Part shown: piece by piece, positions 8,359 through 16,248 of the stretch
Numbering within the stretch: the stretch's first letter is position 1
Layout of the letters: each line of letters begins with the position of its first letter
Source of the DNA: Parvularculaceae bacterium
GTDB lineage: Bacteria > Pseudomonadota > Alphaproteobacteria > Caulobacterales > Parvularculaceae
Direction: 5' to 3'
Length of the DNA stretch: 32,699 bases
NCBI GenBank assembly: GCA_020446945.1
Contig: JAGRDS010000010.1
Location: 77,139 to 109,837 of the forward strand
Notes under the pieces: generated by a model
Seen by the model: only the letters and a program-made list of their open reading frames with translations
The model's database searches: none
What the model was told of the DNA's origin: nothing
Made by a program: the position numbers and the translations under genes

Positions 8359-9738
8359 TTATTTCCAACTGATCATATCGCAGGCGACATCGTCTTCCGC
8401 GACGCCGGTCCATCCGTGGACGTACTCAACGCCGGCGTCGAGCGCGCCTGCGCCGCCGCCATGCGCGACGGTGACGCCGGCGGGCGATCCGTCAGCGTTC
8501 CAGTGCGCGCCGGTTCCCCAGCCGACGGCGAGCAGCGACAGGGAGCCCTGAACGCCATTCGTTTCGCCGGCGAGGGTCGTAAAATCGCCGCCCCATTCGC
8601 CAAGCTCCATCGCGCCGCCGCCGCCGATCGCGATACCGGCGGTGAAAGTGTTGCTCCAGACTTTCTTGCAGGTATAGGCGGCCCATTCGCCTTGGCCGCG
8701 GGCGGTGAGAGAGCCGCCTTTTTTCATCGCATAGCCTTCGGCGTGGCCATAGCCGACGATAAAGGCGCCGGACCCGCCCGCCATGAGAGTGACGACGCTG
8801 ACGCCGTCCTCGTCGAGGCGCCGCTTCATCAGGCCGCGCCGTTCGGCGTCGGTCGATTTGGCGACGATCTTGTCCGTCTTGTCGAGCCCCGGTCCCTCGC
8901 CGACGCCTTCCGCTGCTGCGAAGGCGCGCGCGGCGGACGCCTGGCGCGTTTCTATCGAGGCCTTGGCGGCTTCATATTGCGCGCGCGTTCGTTCTTCCGC
9001 GGACCGGTCATCGCTTGTGCATTCCGCGTCCGCCGCCTCGGTCCAGACGCCCCACATACCGCCTATGCCGTGATTGTCGCAGCGCGTCGGCGTTCCAATA
9101 TCGACGCCCTTATAGGTGAGCCGCGTCAAGCTGCATGCGTCTTCCCAGCTTTGCCCGGACGGCACATCGCGAATGACAGATGAAACATTCGCTTTGCCCG
9201 GTCCGGCGCATTTGTCCCGCTTCGCCGTGTCCCAGCGCGCGCCGCAGGCTGAATCCGCTACGTTCCACACGCCCCACATGCCGCCCGCGCCGTGATTGTC
9301 GCAGCGCGCCGGCGTTCCGACATTGGCGCCTTTATAAGTGAGCGGCGTTTTCGCGCAGGCGTCCTCCCAGCTTTGTCCGGGCGGAATGTTATGAATGACG
9401 GAGGATATCTGACGCCGGCCAGGCGCGGTGCAGGCGTCTTCCTTCGGCGCGCCCCAATTGGCCGAACAGCTCGCGTCGCTGACGAACCACACGCCCCACA
9501 TGCCGCCGACGCCGTGATTGTCGCACCGGTTCGGGGCGCCGATATTGCGGCCGCCGAGACTGGCGCTCGTCGCCTTGCAGTCGTTCTCCCAGCTCCATCC
9601 CGCATCAAGCAGGCGCGAAGAATATTGCCGCGTGCCCGGACTGACGCACGCATCGCGTTTCAGATTATCCCAGCGCGCGGCCTCAGCGCCCGATACAACC
9701 GCCAGCAACGCAAATGAACCCGCTATCAGATATCGCAT
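8359..9738 (-). CDS. Secreted protein with three tandem four-cysteine repeats and a Gly-rich C-terminal domain
   Basis: I do not recognise the family. The 459-residue product has a signal peptide with likely cleavage after AEA (residue 20). Three tandem units of about 72-75 residues follow (about 22-91, 94-165, 169-240), each W-x3-K-x-D-x-C near its start, SWE in the middle and CDNHGxGGMWGVW near its end. The cysteines are at 31/54/72/91, 103/128/146/165 and 177/202/220/240, suggesting two disulphides per unit. A helical, charged linker (about 243-310) leads to a Gly/Ala-rich domain (about 313-459) of short amphipathic strands. ATG 9738 is preceded by GGGGAG, whereas the upstream in-frame ATG gives no better signal peptide. 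A terminator follows the gene. An extracellular binding role is plausible but unproven. Confidence 0.85.
   Translation of the reverse strand: MRYLIAGSFALLAVVSGAEAARWDNLKRDACVSPGTRQYSSRLLDAGWSWENDCKATSASLGGRNIGAPNRCDNHGVGGMWGVWFVSDASCSANWGAPKEDACTAPGRRQISSVIHNIPPGQSWEDACAKTPLTYKGANVGTPARCDNHGAGGMWGVWNVADSACGARWDTAKRDKCAGPGKANVSSVIRDVPSGQSWEDACSLTRLTYKGVDIGTPTRCDNHGIGGMWGVWTEAADAECTSDDRSAEERTRAQYEAAKASIETRQASAARAFAAAEGVGEGPGLDKTDKIVAKSTDAERRGLMKRRLDEDGVSVVTLMAGGSGAFIVGYGHAEGYAMKKGGSLTARGQGEWAAYTCKKVWSNTFTAGIAIGGGGAMELGEWGGDFTTLAGETNGVQGSLSLLAVGWGTGAHWNADGSPAGVTVAHGGGAGALDAGVEYVHGWTGVAEDDVACDMISWK
9019..9675 (-). repeat. Three tandem coding repeats (about 210-216 bp each)
   Basis: Within the secreted-protein gene three diverged direct repeats lie at about 9466-9675, 9244-9459 and 9019-9234. 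The best conserved DNA is around the segment encoding CDNHGxGGMWGVW, near 9520, 9295 and 9070. The second and third units are closer to each other than to the first, which suggests a later duplication. Confidence 0.75.
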
Positions 9739-9969
9739 TGTTTCTCCCCTTTGGCTTGAATGAATGTCCAATCCGCGCCTTCACCTTTCGCGCCGCGAGC
9801 CTTGGACCCTTAGCGCCCCGCAATCCTAGCCGTTTCCGTCTGGCGCGGCCATGCTTTGCGGCGCTGCATAGCGGCCCTGACGATCTCCATTGCGCCGCGC
9901 CGCTGCGCGCGCAGAAGGGGCGCGTCATGAGGCGGCATTGCGGCGGATATCGGCACATTTAAGGAAAAA

Positions 9970-9998
9970 TTGACCCGCTTTCGCACCCGCGTTATGGA
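9970..9998 (+). promoter_or_regulatory. Possible sigma-70-type promoter for gcdH
   Basis: TTGACC (9970-9975) and TATGGA (9993-9998) are separated by 17 bases, 26 bases before ATG 10025. The -35 is good and the -10 is poor (three of six). The rest of the 286-base gap 9739-10024 shows no gene. Confidence 0.35.
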
Positions 9999-10024
9999 CC
10001 GCTGCGAAAGCCCCAAGGTGACCT

Positions 10025-11206
10025 ATGGCCGAAATGAAGCAGACTTTTAACTGGGAAGATCCGCTCTCCCTCGAAACGCAATTGTCGGACGAGGAGCGGA
10101 TGATCCGCGACGCTGCGCGCGGCTATTGCGAAGACAAATTGGCGCCGCGCGTCATCGAAGCGAACCGCAAGGAGCATTTTGATCGCGAGATCATGCTGGA
10201 GATGGGCGCGCAAGGGTTGCTGGGGGCGAGCGTTGCGGAAGAATTCGGCGGCGGCGGGGCGAGCCATGTCGCCTATGGGTTGATTGCGCGCGAGGTTGAG
10301 CGCGTCGATTCCGGCTATCGCTCGGCGATGTCGGTTCAATCCTCGCTTGTCATGTACCCGATCGAAGCGTTCGGGACGCAGGAGCAAAAACAGAAATACC
10401 TGCCGAAACTTGCGACCGGCGAATTTATCGGCTGCTTCGGGCTTACTGAGCCGGATGGCGGATCGGACCCCGGAGCCATGCGCACGCGCGCTGAAAAAGT
10501 GTCGGGCGGCTACAAGCTCAACGGCTCGAAAATGTGGATCACCAATTCGCCGATCTGCGATCTCGCGATCGTCTGGGCGAAGCTCGACGGCGAAATTCGC
10601 GGCTTTATCGTCGAGCGCGGGGTGAAGGGATTTTCAACCCCGAAAATCGAAGGCAAGCTTTCCCTGCGCGCGTCGATAACGGGCGAGATTGCGCTCGATG
10701 ACGCGATCGTGCCGGAAGACGCGCTGATGCCGGGCGTAAAGGGCCTGCGCGGACCATTCTCCTGTCTCAACAAGGCGCGTTACGGAATTTCCTGGGGCGT
10801 GATGGGCGCGGCGGAATTTTGCTGGATGGCCTCGCGCGATTACGCGATGGACCGCGTTCTGTTCGGAAAGCCGCTCGCCTCTACGCAGTTGATCCAGAAA
10901 AAGCTCGCAGACATGCAAACCGAAATCGCGCTCGGACTTCAGGGCGCGCTGGCGCTCGGCCGGATGCTGGATGCGGGCGCCTATGTTCCCGAAGCGATAT
11001 CGCTGATGAAACGCAACAATTGCGGAAAGGCGCTCGATATCGCGCGCCTTGCGCGCGACATTCACGGCGGCAACGGCATTTCGGATGAATATCACGTGCT
11101 GCGCCACGCGGTTAATCTCGAAACCGTCAACACCTATGAGGGAACGCACGACATTCACGCGCTTATCCTCGGCCGGGCGCAAACCGGCATGCAGGCGTTC
11201 GGCTAG
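10025..11206 (+). CDS. gcdH: Glutaryl-CoA dehydrogenase (acyl-CoA dehydrogenase family)
   Basis: This FAD enzyme oxidatively decarboxylates glutaryl-CoA to crotonyl-CoA in lysine, tryptophan and glutarate breakdown. The 393 residues have the acyl-CoA dehydrogenase three-domain layout. Specificity marks separate it from other family members: [13 protein letters not shown] with Arg99 (equivalent to the glutarate-carboxylate-binding arginine of human GCDH), the catalytic base Glu372 in [11 protein letters not shown], and the FAD/substrate stretch [20 protein letters not shown] 10025 follows AAGGTG and a possible promoter at 9970-9998. It is convergent with the EAL-domain gene, 5 bases apart. With the thiolase at 3695 it fits a lysine-to-acetyl-CoA route, though the two are not in one operon. 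Confidence 0.95.
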   Translation: MAEMKQTFNWEDPLSLETQLSDEERMIRDAARGYCEDKLAPRVIEANRKEHFDREIMLEMGAQGLLGASVAEEFGGGGASHVAYGLIAREVERVDSGYRSAMSVQSSLVMYPIEAFGTQEQKQKYLPKLATGEFIGCFGLTEPDGGSDPGAMRTRAEKVSGGYKLNGSKMWITNSPICDLAIVWAKLDGEIRGFIVERGVKGFSTPKIEGKLSLRASITGEIALDDAIVPEDALMPGVKGLRGPFSCLNKARYGISWGVMGAAEFCWMASRDYAMDRVLFGKPLASTQLIQKKLADMQTEIALGLQGALALGRMLDAGAYVPEAISLMKRNNCGKALDIARLARDIHGGNGISDEYHVLRHAVNLETVNTYEGTHDIHALILGRAQTGMQAFG

Positions 11207-11211
11207 GGCGA

Positions 11212-13407
11212 TTATTCCGCTGCGATTTTTTCAATGCGGCGCTGGCGGCGCTTCATCCATTTGCGGACCGGGCGCGGCCAGAAATAGCCGGAATATTTCG
11301 GCAGCCGGTATTTGCGCGTAAGCAGGTTCGCAATCGCGTTCGAACCGGCGCTTTCTTCGTCTTCCGATGCGTCGCTTTCGACAGCGACAGAGTCTTCAAG
11401 CCAGCGCGCATTGCTCATCGGCTCGGGAATTTCGTCCTGGCGCGCCGCATCACCCGCATCTGCGATCGCCGCATCTTCAAGCGCCGCGTCCCCGGCCGGG
11501 GCGGGGCGATCGTCGGTCGCGGGGTCGTCAAGGCGCGCCGGGTCTTCGTCAAACTGCCGCGCGTTCTCGGGTCGGGCGGAAGGTTCGCCTTCGTCGAGAT
11601 CGCCAAGGTCGCCCATGGTATCGTCAGGCGGCGAAAGTTCCGGCGTTGAAACGCGGATTGTCGGCGTGAAGCGCGCCAGCGCGCCCGAAACGCCAATGCG
11701 CATGTCAAACAATTTTGCAGCGCTCATCGCACGCGCGGCGAGACCTTGCGCTTCTGCGTCCGGTTCGGCGCCCGGTTCGGCGTCCTTGCGCGCGCCGATT
11801 GCATCGGCGTTGGCGGCGGCGTTTGCGGTTTCATCCTGCGCCGGCGATTCGGCGCTTTCCGCCTCAGGCGAGAAAACGTCGATTTCGTCGGTCTGATCGG
11901 TCCAATCGTTTTCCGGCGCCGAAGATTCGTCACCGGCCGCCGCCGTTTCAGCGCGCTGGGCCGAGGGTGCAGCTTCCTCGTCGGCGAATATGCCGAACTC
12001 GCGCGACAGGCGTTCCTGCATATCGCGCGGCGCGGCCTGTTCGGCTTCGGCGCGGGCTTTCGCCTTCGCGGCGAGCGCATTCCTGGCGGCGAGTTTTTTC
12101 TTCAGCAGGCTCCTGCGGCGCGCGCGAACAATCGCCGCGGCTTTCGCGTCCGCGCCGGCGGCCTCGTCTGCGTCGCCCGCTTTGTCGCCGCCGGAAAGGG
12201 CGAGGCGGCGCGCGAGCCGTTCGACAAGCTCATCATCACTCGCCGCCGGGCGCGCCGGCGCGGCGGGTTTCGATCTTTTGCGGCTGACGGGCTCGTCGCT
12301 CCCGGCGTCTGCGTCCGCCGCAACGTCGTAAGGCGCGGCGTCGCTCCCGGTTTCGGCTTCGCGCGCGCTTTCAGGATCGGGCGCGGTTTGCGCCGGCGCG
12401 TCCGCCTCCGGCGCGTCAGCGTCCATGTCTTCAGGCGCGCCGCCCGCATCGCCCTCGCGCCAATCGTCTTCGCGCCCGGTCGCGGCCTCGTTTTCGTTTC
12501 CGCCCTTGTTCTCGCCCGCGTCCGCGTTCTCGGTCTCGTACTCAGCGGCGCCCGGCGTCGGCCCGCCGGTGCGGAACAGGGCGACCAGATCGTCGCTCGA
12601 CAGCGCCTCAAGCCCCATGAGCGCGCGCACGTCATTGACATGCGAGGGCATGAACTGGTCGAGAGATCCGACCCGCGCGAGATGATTTCCCTGCGCCGCC
12701 GCAAAGCCGAGGCCGCGCAGCGCCGATAGCGACGCCTGATCCTCGACGCCGACTGCGGTGATCGCGGCGTTTTGCTCCGCGGCGAGTTCGAGCAGCTCGG
12801 AAATCGCGCTGAGGCCGGGGCCGCGCACGGTGCGCGCAAACCGCAATATCGCCGCGCCGCCCGTTTTGATTTCCGCGAACGGAAACGGGCGGATCGTTTT
12901 GAGGAAGTCGTTGGCGCGGCCGCGCACTTCGATCGCGAGACGCGCGCCGGTGTCGGAAAGGCGCTGCAATTGCCGCGCCGTCGTTTCCATGTCGGCGTCA
13001 ACCGCCGGCATTGGACATTCGAGCGTGATGAGTTCAGGCGGGAATGCGCGCTCGCGCAGCAGAACGGTGAAATGCGAGGCGAAGGATTCGTCGGAAAGAT
13101 CGGTAAGGGCGAGGTTGATCGAAAAGCCCGGCGGATTGGCGCCGCGCCAGCCTTCATAGGCGGACAGCGCCTCGCCGAGGACATAGCGCGTCAACTCGCT
13201 CATGCGCCCTTGCGATTCGAAAAACGAGATAAACGCGCCTGGCGGCAAAACGCCGAGGCTGGGATGACGCCAGCGGATGAAGGTTTCGACGCGCGCCAGC
13301 GCCCCGTTTCCGAGATCGAAAATGGGCTGGAAAAGGACTTCGAATTCCTTGCTCTTCAACGCATTGTCGATGTCGACATTGGATAGTCGAACCGCCTGCG
13401 CGCCCAT
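11212..13407 (-). CDS. Degenerate EAL-domain protein with long acidic disordered region and basic tail
   Basis: The N-terminal 10-265 of this 731-residue protein is an EAL (cyclic-di-GMP phosphodiesterase) fold: LFQPIFDLGNG, ETFIRWRHP in place of EAL-x-RW (Glu41 kept), INLALTDL and a late GVEDQ. The conserved DDFG is replaced by EVRG, the aspartate of KxD by Thr (EIKTGG), and QGYxF by QGNHL, so catalysis is very unlikely. Residues of about 290-690 are low-complexity, rich in Ala, Asp and Glu with few hydrophobics. The last 37 residues turn basic and aromatic (KYSGYFWPRPVRKWMKRR). ATG 13407 is preferred to ATG 13413 because GGAGGA lies 6 bases before it but touches the other. It probably acts as a cyclic-di-GMP receptor or protein-binding scaffold. 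Confidence 0.88.
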   Translation of the reverse strand: MGAQAVRLSNVDIDNALKSKEFEVLFQPIFDLGNGALARVETFIRWRHPSLGVLPPGAFISFFESQGRMSELTRYVLGEALSAYEGWRGANPPGFSINLALTDLSDESFASHFTVLLRERAFPPELITLECPMPAVDADMETTARQLQRLSDTGARLAIEVRGRANDFLKTIRPFPFAEIKTGGAAILRFARTVRGPGLSAISELLELAAEQNAAITAVGVEDQASLSALRGLGFAAAQGNHLARVGSLDQFMPSHVNDVRALMGLEALSSDDLVALFRTGGPTPGAAEYETENADAGENKGGNENEAATGREDDWREGDAGGAPEDMDADAPEADAPAQTAPDPESAREAETGSDAAPYDVAADADAGSDEPVSRKRSKPAAPARPAASDDELVERLARRLALSGGDKAGDADEAAGADAKAAAIVRARRRSLLKKKLAARNALAAKAKARAEAEQAAPRDMQERLSREFGIFADEEAAPSAQRAETAAAGDESSAPENDWTDQTDEIDVFSPEAESAESPAQDETANAAANADAIGARKDAEPGAEPDAEAQGLAARAMSAAKLFDMRIGVSGALARFTPTIRVSTPELSPPDDTMGDLGDLDEGEPSARPENARQFDEDPARLDDPATDDRPAPAGDAALEDAAIADAGDAARQDEIPEPMSNARWLEDSVAVESDASEDEESAGSNAIANLLTRKYRLPKYSGYFWPRPVRKWMKRRQRRIEKIAAE

Positions 13408-13518
13408 CCGCATTCCTCCGCACGGCCCGCGCGTTTGATCCGCGCGATCAACCTGAATTTCGCAAGGCGCCGAAACGCCCCCAATCGCGGGCTCGCGCCC
13501 GCCGGCCCATTCAAACGC

Positions 13519-13543
13519 AGCTTTAACGATCCAAGTTAAAGCT
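13519..13543. promoter_or_regulatory. Palindromic operator-like site upstream of the EAL-domain gene
   Basis: AGCTTTAAC (13519-13527) and GTTAAAGCT (13535-13543) are perfect 9-bp inverted arms around GATCCAA, 112 bases upstream of the EAL start codon. There is no T-run on either side, so it is not a typical terminator. The two TTAA cores are 9 bases apart, not the 7 of a CtrA site. Confidence 0.45.
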
Positions 13544-13660
13544 AGCTGAACGGGGCGCGCCCAAAAGCGCGCGCAATCCGCGCGCCCGCCTCGATTTCAG
13601 GCCAAACTGGATCGATTCAGGCCCGGCGGTAAATGGTTAATTTTCGGCGGCTCGCGGGCC

Positions 13661-13702
13661 TGAAGCGTCGTCGCTTCAAAGAGAATCGGGACGACGCTTC
13701 AA
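13661..13702. repeat. Dispersed palindromic element, copy 1
   Basis: The element has perfect 10-bp ends AAGCGTCGTC ... GACGACGCTT. Its first part GAAGCG-TCGT-CGCTTC is also a small perfect hairpin, so two exclusive folds exist. A second, inverted copy is at 15974-16012; apart from the middle six bases they are nearly identical. Both copies are intergenic. It resembles a REP-type element. Confidence 0.7.
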
Positions 13703-13759
13703 ATTGATGCCTTTCGCATGGCCTGGCGGCGAACCGCTCTCACTTCGTCTGGAAGCGCC

Positions 13760-14527
13760 TTAATAATCGAACTGTTCGCGCAGGATGCGCTCGTCAAGCG
13801 ACTGGCCGCGATCGAACAGCAGGGTCATCGAGATATCCCGGTTCTCGCGCGCCTCGACGCTGACGGCGTTCCTGACCTCCAGATTGTCGGCGACGGCGGA
13901 AACCGGGCGAATATCGCTCGACAGCGCTTCGAAGCGAACGATCGCGTCATGGGACAATAGGGCGCCCTTCCAGCGGCGCGGGCGGAAAGCGCTGATCGGG
14001 GTTAGCGCCAGAAGGTCGGCGCCGATCGGCAGGATCGGCCCATGCGCCGAGAGATTATACGCGGTCGAGCCGGCCGGCGTTGAAAGCAGGACGCCGTCGC
14101 AGGTCAGCGAGTCCATACGCACCTTGTCGTTGACGCTGATCCTGACGCGCGCGCTCTGGCGCGTCTGGCGGAAAAGCGAGACCTCGTTGATCGCGAGCGC
14201 GAAATGCTTGTTCCCCGCGTCATCCGTCGCCTTCATCGACAGGGGATGAATAACCGCCTTTTCCGCGTCGGCGATACGCTCCGGCAACCGGTCGATATCC
14301 GGCGCGTTCATCAAAAATCCGACCGTGCCGCAATTGACGCCGTAAACAGGCTTTCCGGCCTTCATATAGGCGCGCAGGGTTTCGAGCATGAAGCCGTCGC
14401 CGCCGACGGCGACGATGACGTCGCAATCTGCCGGTCCGTAATCGCCGAAGCGCGCACGCAAAAGCGCCGCCTTTTCGCTCGCCTGCGCCCTGGCGCTCGA
14501 CAAGATGCACAAGCGTTGATCCGACAA
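13760..14527 (-). CDS. nadK: NAD kinase
   Basis: NadK phosphorylates NAD to NADP with ATP or polyphosphate in the cytoplasm and is normally essential. The catalytic GGDG is at residues 42-45 (Asp44), followed by the family stretches NEVSLFRQ and [20 protein letters not shown]. No ATG fits. The TTG at 14527 has AAGGAG 7 bases upstream and gives 255 residues beginning [10 protein letters not shown], the usual alphaproteobacterial length. An in-frame extension to 14749 would add 74 residues unlike any NadK and would overlap the divergent aldolase gene. The upstream 136 bases are shared with the aldolase gene and must contain both promoters. Confidence 0.95.
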   Translation of the reverse strand: MSDQRLCILSSARAQASEKAALLRARFGDYGPADCDVIVAVGGDGFMLETLRAYMKAGKPVYGVNCGTVGFLMNAPDIDRLPERIADAEKAVIHPLSMKATDDAGNKHFALAINEVSLFRQTRQSARVRISVNDKVRMDSLTCDGVLLSTPAGSTAYNLSAHGPILPIGADLLALTPISAFRPRRWKGALLSHDAIVRFEALSSDIRPVSAVADNLEVRNAVSVEARENRDISMTLLFDRGQSLDERILREQFDY

Positions 14528-14663
14528 GCGCTCTCTCCTTTGCTCGCCGCCATGATAGGCCGCATCGCGGCGCAATGGAAACGGGCCGGCGCGCTGTCCT
14601 TCAGCCTCGCCTTCACCGTCAGGGCTGATAATATCGCCGCGACGTCTGTTGGAGGCCAAGCCG

Positions 14664-15497
14664 ATGAACGCGCACACGAACATGGCCGAAACGATCGGCC
14701 GGGAGCCGGGTTTCGATCTTCCCGATCCGTCAAGCCTTCCCTCGCTCAAAGGAAAAGTGTCGAAAGAGGAATGGCGCCTCAGATGCGAACTGGCGGCGAC
14801 TTACCGTCTTGTCGCCCTATACGGCTGGGACGACATGATCTTCACGCACATATCCCTGCGTCTGCCGTCCGAAGAAGGCGAGGAGCGTTTTCTTCTCAAT
14901 CCCTACGGCGTTTTCTTCGAGGAAATGACGGCGACATCGCTGATAAAGGTCGATCTGAACGGAAACGCCGTTCAGGAAACGCCTTATTTCACCAATCCTG
15001 CGGGCTTCACTATTCACTCCGCCCTGCATAAATCGCGCAAGGATGCGCATTGCGTGCTTCACACGCATACGCCTTACGGCGTCGCGGTTTCCGCGCAGCA
15101 AGACGGATTGAAACGATATTCCCAGTTCGCCATGGTCGTGCATGACGATGTCGCCTATCATGACTATGAGGGCATCGCGACCGATCTCGACGAGCGGGAA
15201 CGCATCGTAAAGGACATGGGCGCCCATTCGTTTCTCATTCTCAGAAATCACGGCGCGCTGACGGTCGGGCTGAATTGCGCAACGGCCTTCCTGCGCATGT
15301 ATTTTCTTGAAAGCGCATGCGAGGCGCAGATCCTCGCGCAGAGCGACACGAAGGAACCGCGCGAGGAACCGCCGGCGATGGGCGCCAAGGTCATGCAGCA
15401 GGGCGCGCCGGCTTTCGCCGCCGGGCTCGGCGACAATCTCGCCTGGCCCGGATTGATCCGCAAACTGCGCCGCGAAAATCCCGGCTGGGACGCCTGA
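14664..15497 (+). CDS. Class II aldolase/adducin-family protein
   Basis: This 277-residue protein has the class II aldolase/adducin fold: an N-terminal helix segment, [16 protein letters not shown] (about 49-66), the zinc-site motif HTHTPYG, and RNHGALTVG with a further metal histidine. Family members cleave or epimerise sugar phosphates, but the adducin-like bacterial members of this length mostly have no known substrate. The start is ATG 14664, with GGAGG (14651-14655) 8 bases upstream; the TTG at 14649 overlaps that ribosome site and is rejected. The next gene, yjbQ, starts 5 bases after the stop, so the two are co-transcribed. There is no sign of an operon link to a sugar pathway. Confidence 0.9.
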   Translation: MNAHTNMAETIGREPGFDLPDPSSLPSLKGKVSKEEWRLRCELAATYRLVALYGWDDMIFTHISLRLPSEEGEERFLLNPYGVFFEEMTATSLIKVDLNGNAVQETPYFTNPAGFTIHSALHKSRKDAHCVLHTHTPYGVAVSAQQDGLKRYSQFAMVVHDDVAYHDYEGIATDLDERERIVKDMGAHSFLILRNHGALTVGLNCATAFLRMYFLESACEAQILAQSDTKEPREEPPAMGAKVMQQGAPAFAAGLGDNLAWPGLIRKLRRENPGWDA

Positions 15498-15502
15498 CGC
15501 CC

Positions 15503-15913
15503 TTGCCGACGATCGAAATCGAAACGCGCGGGCCGGGGCTTTACGAATTCACGGGAGAGTTGCGCCGGATGCTCGAAGGCGAGGGCGACGGCCTCGTCAC
15601 CTTGTTCGTGCGCCATACATCCTGCTCGCTCGTCATCCAGGAAAACGCCGATCCGGATGTCCGCGCCGATCTGGAGGAGTTTTTTCGCCGCCTCGCGCCG
15701 CGTGCGGATGATCCTGCGATGGGCTGGGTCCGTCATCGTGCGGAAGGGCCGGACGACATGCCGGCGCATATCCGCGCCGCCCTGTTGCCGGTTTCAATCT
15801 CGATCCCGGTGGAGGGGGGCGCGCCGATGCTCGGCGCATGGCAGGGGGTTTATCTCTTCGAGCATCGCGACGCGCGCCAGCTCCGCAAAGTCGCAGTGCG
15901 GTTTTCGTCCTAA
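15503..15913 (+). CDS. yjbQ: YjbQ/UPF0047 family protein
   Basis: This 136-residue protein matches the YjbQ family throughout: TRGPGLYEFT near the start, HTSCSLVIQENADPDVRADL in the middle, and EGPDDMPAHI followed by GTWQGVYLFEHRD-like GAWQGVYLFEHRD at the end. E. coli YjbQ has weak thiamine-phosphate synthase activity, but the true role is unsettled. The conserved His of HTSC and the two Asp residues of EGPDD are present. No ATG fits, so the best start is TTG 15503; an in-frame CTG overlaps the aldolase stop. There is no clear ribosome site, and translation probably depends on coupling to the aldolase gene, whose stop is 5 bases upstream. Confidence 0.88.
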   Translation: MPTIEIETRGPGLYEFTGELRRMLEGEGDGLVTLFVRHTSCSLVIQENADPDVRADLEEFFRRLAPRADDPAMGWVRHRAEGPDDMPAHIRAALLPVSISIPVEGGAPMLGAWQGVYLFEHRDARQLRKVAVRFSS

Positions 15914-15973
15914 GGCGTTTCGCGGCGAAGCATGAACGGTTCGCGGTCAGGAAATGTGAATAAGCGCAAACCG

Positions 15974-16012
15974 GAAGCGTCGTCCCGGTTCCGTTTGAAG
16001 CGACGACGCTTT
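15974..16012. repeat. Dispersed palindromic element, copy 2 (inverted relative to copy 1)
   Basis: The reverse complement reads AAGCGTCGTCGCTTCAAA, six variable bases, then GGGACGACGCTTC, nearly identical to the copy at 13661-13702. It lies 60 bases past the yjbQ stop. The short hairpin GAAGCG/CGCTTC and the full-length 10-bp stem are mutually exclusive folds. Confidence 0.7.
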
Positions 16013-16122
16013 GGCGTATCCGGCGCAGCGCCCTGAAAGGTTGAACATCCGTCTACGGAACACCTGCCTGCGGTAATAGGAATTGAACGATCCTGCTAAT
16101 GATTTTCGGGGTCGTTTCCGCG

Positions 16123-16147
16123 TTAACCACGATTTTTCATTAACCAT
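16123..16147 (+). promoter_or_regulatory. Paired TTAACCA repeats, one an exact CtrA-type half-site
   Basis: TTAACCA occurs at 16123-16129 and again at 16140-16146, 17 bases apart. The second extends to TTAACCAT, the half-site form described for CtrA in Caulobacter. The spacing is not TTAA-N7-TTAA, so this is weaker than the site at 18670. Confidence 0.35.
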
Positions 16148-16179
16148 GTAGCGCCTTGATTTCGGCGGGATAAAAAAAC

Positions 16180-16248
16180 TTATCCCCCACCTTATCCCCC
16201 GGGTTATCCCCCTACTTATCCCCCACCTTATCCCCCTGTTTATCCAAC
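16180..16248 (+). repeat. Six TTATCC-type nonamers at exact 12-bp period
   Basis: TTATCCCCC starts at 16180, 16192, 16204, 16216 and 16228, and a sixth unit TTATCCAAC starts at 16240. Spacers are ACC, GGG, TAC, ACC and TGT. The fixed period with variable spacers means that the nonamer is what is kept. Each unit differs from the DnaA box TTATCCACA at two positions. On the minus strand the array is five G5 runs with 7-base loops, which fits a G-quadruplex pattern. An inverted copy (GGGATAA, 16167-16173) precedes it. Confidence 0.85.

Larger units (their letters stand above)
13408..13759. other. 352-base intergenic stretch between EAL gene and nadK
   Basis: No gene is visible. Both flanking genes run leftwards, so this is the nadK downstream region and the EAL-gene promoter region. 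It contains a 9-bp palindrome (13519-13543), one copy of a dispersed palindromic element (13661-13702), and a GATTC (13614-13618) that could be methylated by a CcrM-type enzyme. Confidence 0.6.

Noticed and set aside
11746..12729. Plus-strand open frame (327 codons) opposite the acidic linker of the EAL protein
   Set aside because: Its Arg/Gly-rich composition is the antisense reading of Ala/Asp/Glu codons, and it has no motif.
13519..13543. CtrA site TTAA-N7-TTAA
   Set aside because: The TTAA cores are separated by 9 bases, so the consensus spacing is not met.
16180..16248. CRISPR array
   Set aside because: Units are 9 bases with 3-base spacers, far too short, and no cas genes are present.
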